Shown piece after piece: positions 61,681-64,000 of a stretch of 64,000 bases of DNA; positions within the stretch are counted from its first letter, which is position 1, and each line of letters starts with the position of its first letter. A program made the position numbers and the translations under genes. This DNA is from Piliocolobus tephrosceles (Eukaryota; Chordata; Mammalia; Primates; Cercopithecidae): the NCBI RefSeq assembly GCF_002776525.5, contig NC_045443.1, positions 54,637,307-54,701,306 on the forward strand. The letters are read 5' to 3'. The notes beneath the pieces were generated by a model. The model was not told the origin of the DNA, did not search any database, and saw nothing but the letters and a program-made list of their open reading frames with translations.

Positions 61681-62018
61681 AATGAATTTCAAGACGCCTG
61701 AGACCACTGGTAAGAATTTTGGGTTTCCAAAACCCTCCCCTTCCCAACCCCCATTCGGTAAGAATGCTTTCGCATTAGCATCAGGTCCGAGGTTACTCAT
61801 TAGAAACTGGGCAAAGCCAGAAGGCGGCCACTTTGCAGCAAAGAAGCCTTGGGAGTCAATCAGGCCAACCCAGGCCGCGCCACGGTCTCCTACTTGACAG
61901 GTCGAGGGGCCTCGCGGGCCGCTTCCGTCGTCAGCTTACAGGGATCCCGCGCGCCAGGTGAGCCCACACACTGCGCGGACATTGGGGGAGGCAGGCGCCG
62001 GGGGCGGGGCCAGCGTCG

Positions 62019-62038
62019 CCCCGCCCCGCCCCGCCCCT
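62019..62038 (-). promoter_or_regulatory. Tandem GC boxes
   Basis: CCCGCC repeated four times in a row, SP/KLF sites about 30-50 bp upstream of the CLEAR motif. Confidence 0.6.
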
Positions 62039-62069
62039 CCCTGTTCGCGCGTCCGTTGTCCGGCCTCCG

Positions 62070-62079
62070 GTCACGTGAC
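62070..62079. promoter_or_regulatory. CLEAR / E-box palindrome GTCACGTGAC
   Basis: This is a perfect ten-base palindrome, the optimal CLEAR motif for the lysosome and autophagy regulators TFEB, TFE3 and MITF; USF can also bind it. It is unmethylated-type CpG-island sequence within the proximal promoter. Confidence 0.7.
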
Positions 62080-62166
62080 AGCGGCGCAGGTGAGCGCCGC
62101 TTCCGGGGTCGGGCTCCTGGATTGCTGCCGGCTCGGGCTTCCACTTGGTCGGTTGCGCGGGAGACT

Positions 62167-62340
62167 ATGGCGTCCTCGTCGGTCCCACCAGCCACGGTGC
62201 CGGCGGCGACAGCAGGCCCCGGCCCAGGTTTCGGCTTTGCCTCCAAAACCAAGAAGAAGCATTTCGTGCAGCAGAAGGTGAAGGTGTTCCGGGCGGCCGA
62301 CCCCCTGATGGGTGTGTTCCTGTGGGGCGTAGCCCACTCG
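62167..62340 (+). CDS. PIP4K2C: PIP4K2C exon 1 (coding), residues 1-58; gene runs off the window
   Basis: PIP4K2C is the type II gamma phosphatidylinositol-5-phosphate 4-kinase, which makes PI(4,5)P2 from PI5P with very low intrinsic activity and influences autophagy and mTORC1 signalling. The exon encodes MASSSVPPATVPAATAGPGP, then FGFASKTKKKHFVQQ and ends LMGVFLWGVAHS at the donor gtgaga. This N-terminus is specific to the gamma isoform: Ala/Pro/Gly-rich, then a basic KTKKKHF motif shared by the family. The ATG lies 88 bp after the CLEAR site in a CpG island. No sequence matching the next exon appears up to 64000, so intron 1 is over 1.6 kb and the kinase domain lies outside. Confidence 0.95.
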
Positions 62341-64000
62341 GTGAGAACCAGCCCTAGACCCCCGCAGTCCCGTCCAAACCCCTCGGCTCCGAGGCGTGCC
62401 TGTTCCAGGCTCCAGCCTCCGGAGCCCCACGCAGTGCCACTCCCCTCCCCCGGGCTGTCTTGGTCCCTGCCCACCCACCTCCAGGTGTTCCCCCAGCAGG
62501 TTTTCTGACTGTGGGCTTTCTTCTCCCCATCAGTCCTTTACTGCTCCACTCTAGTTCCACCTTCCCCCCGTGAAATCCAGCTCCCTGTACTTTGACTCCT
62601 TCTTGCCATGTCTAGCTTCAGCCCCAGGCTACGGGGACTGACCAGGACCAGGCGCAAGAGGGGAGGACATTAGGGGGAGTGGCTTTTTCTCCGGTGGTTG
62701 TTGGTGAGAGTGTAGGTGGAGGGTGAGAGGCCGAGGGGAGTAGATGGATGAAGTTCTTTCACTTTGCTTTCCACCTTGCTTCCCAGCCCCGGTCCTTGGC
62801 TTTTGAATCTTGGCATTGTCTCGGTGAAGCTCCAGGTTTCCTGGACTTTCTAATCCTGCTTGTCCCTTCCTTTCCCTTCTAGAGGTACAGCATTTCAGAG
62901 AAGCTACCCCACCCTGAGCTAGAAGTTGCACTCTCTTAGGTCTTAACTGCATCCTTATCGCTGGCTGGAGCGATCGTGTTTGGTGTAGGTGGTGGCGATT
63001 GTTGACCAAAGAGAAGGCTGAGGAGCTCTGTTCCTGGGGTCACTATGGTGGTGAACTTTTGAAGCAGGAAACTGCTCTGGGAGTTAGGAGGAGGCCAAGG
63101 AGACCTCCATCCCCTTTCCTGAGGATACCTCAGCTGAAAGAAGCACAGCCATTACCCATCTTCCATCGGGTCTGGAGTGGGAGAAATGCAGTGATCTCTA
63201 ATGTGACACGGAATATTTTCGAAATCAACGTTCTTGAATGATTATGGTCTTGGCTAGGCTGTGGAGATGGAAGTTGTGAGGAAGAATATCCGTTCTGTCA
63301 CATTTTTAATTTGTGGTAAAGATTTTCTTAACCACAAATTAAGAATGTTGTTTGTGGCCAGTCTGATCCCTTTTGGATTTGTGGCTCTCCGGGTGGTAAG
63401 CTCTTAGTGAGTATTCAGTGGAAGGCACTTGGTATGGGGAAGGCTGATGGAGGTAGGACTGCCTCTCATATGTACCTTCCAGGTGATTCATCTATTCCCT
63501 GTGGGATGCTTAACAGGGAGGGTTTTCCCTTGTTAAGGATTGGGGGAGTTACATGTAAGACCTACCTCAGCTTCCCTAGGTATATATACTCTAGCCCCAG
63601 CACCCCACCCTCTGCCAACACACATCTACTTCAAGTGTTTGGAATGGAGAAATTCCTTGAACATATGTCTTAGTGATGATTCAGCTTGCCTAGCAGGTGG
63701 AGAGGAGGGGGCAGGAGGAGCTGTAGCTGAATTTTAGGCTCAGAATCTCAAGTGGCTTTTTTTTTTTTTTTTGTCTGGAGGAATATGTTCTGTCCTCCTT
63801 TTCTACTGAGAACAGGCAGAGTTGGTTGCACTGCAGTGTGTGTGATTTAGGTTAGACTGCAGTTCATAGCCTCTGTGGAATGATCTAGTAAGAATAGGTA
63901 AGGCATTCATTTATTCAGTTAATAGACATGTCAGGATCACTGTGTGCCAAACATTGTGCTAGTTAGACACCTGAGAGATGCAGACGACTAGAATGAGCGC
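62341..64000 (+). other. PIP4K2C: PIP4K2C intron 1 (5' part)
   Basis: No exon is seen. There is a poly-T run at 63758-63772, and an old L2/MIR-like end near 63900-64000 (cactgtgtgccaaacattgt). The rest is unique sequence. Confidence 0.75.

Larger units (their letters stand above)
57860..61850. other. KIF5A-PIP4K2C intergenic region
   Basis: No gene is seen. It holds an old L1-like fragment (about 57890-58130), two truncated antisense Alus, a class II LTR, the second assembly gap, another Alu and an L2 fragment. The stretch 58140-58710 and 59000-59820 is T/C-rich with no exon-like frames. The latter resembles an old interspersed repeat that I cannot name. Confidence 0.6.
61860..62420 (+). promoter_or_regulatory. 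PIP4K2C: CpG-island promoter and 5'UTR of PIP4K2C
   Basis: CpG-dense block with a GC box (62001-62010), a tandem CCCGCC array (62019-62038) and a CLEAR palindrome 88 bp before the ATG. It is TATA-less. Two donor-like sites (after 61957 and after 62089) sit in the presumed 5'UTR region. Confidence 0.65.

Noticed and set aside
61890..62474. 194- and 135-codon minus-strand frames opposite PIP4K2C exon 1
   Set aside because: CpG-island shadows; the plus-strand exon has family motifs and a good donor.

Overview
The window is nuclear DNA of a primate, most likely an Old World monkey. It has intron-rich vertebrate genes with GT-AG splice sites, CpG-dense promoters and dozens of Alu elements. Several young AluY copies (14789-15084, 31084-31377, 36578-36872) share a variant 3' half, with 'cccgtctcggcc' and 'ggcttgagccaccgcg', that I associate with catarrhine monkeys rather than with human. 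That lineage call rests on memory of Alu subfamilies and is moderate. Two runs of exactly 100 N (41568-41667, 60948-61047) mark assembly gaps. The gene order matches the block known in human 12q13.3: MBD6 - DCTN2 - KIF5A - PIP4K2C.

Layout. Positions 1 to about 430 probably hold the last exon and 3'UTR of MBD6 (+), tail to tail with DCTN2. DCTN2 (-, 795-17752 coding) encodes the dynactin p50/dynamitin subunit in 14 exons, which join to exactly 401 codons plus stop. Two in-frame microexons (9 nt and 6 nt) can be read inside its 10.8 kb intron 2. Its CpG-island promoter is at about 17400-18060. A 2.6 kb spacer with an old L1 fragment leads to the CpG-island promoter of KIF5A (+, 20964-54358 coding). 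KIF5A is the neuronal kinesin-1 heavy chain: 28 coding exons join to exactly 1032 codons plus stop, followed by a 3'UTR intron and a roughly 2.4 kb terminal non-coding exon ending near 57850. An intergenic stretch (57860-61850) carries Alus, an old class II retroviral LTR that runs into the second gap, and an L2 fragment. The window closes with the promoter and first coding exon of PIP4K2C (+, 62167-62340).

How the genes relate. DCTN2 and KIF5A are transcribed divergently and serve the two opposite directions of microtubule transport: dynactin with dynein (retrograde) and kinesin-1 (anterograde). PIP4K2C is a phosphoinositide kinase tied to autophagy and mTORC1 control. Its promoter carries a perfect ten-base lysosomal (CLEAR) palindrome.

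I found no undescribed biological system. The best leads are small regulatory details: the two DCTN2 microexons, a DCTN2 donor embedded in a UG repeat, the weak donor of KIF5A exon 27 with its NMD-proof 3' end, paired TCTCGCGA sites at the DCTN2 promoter, and the CLEAR site at PIP4K2C. Most of the remaining sequence is intron and interspersed repeats, and nearly all other open frames are Alu or CpG-island shadows.
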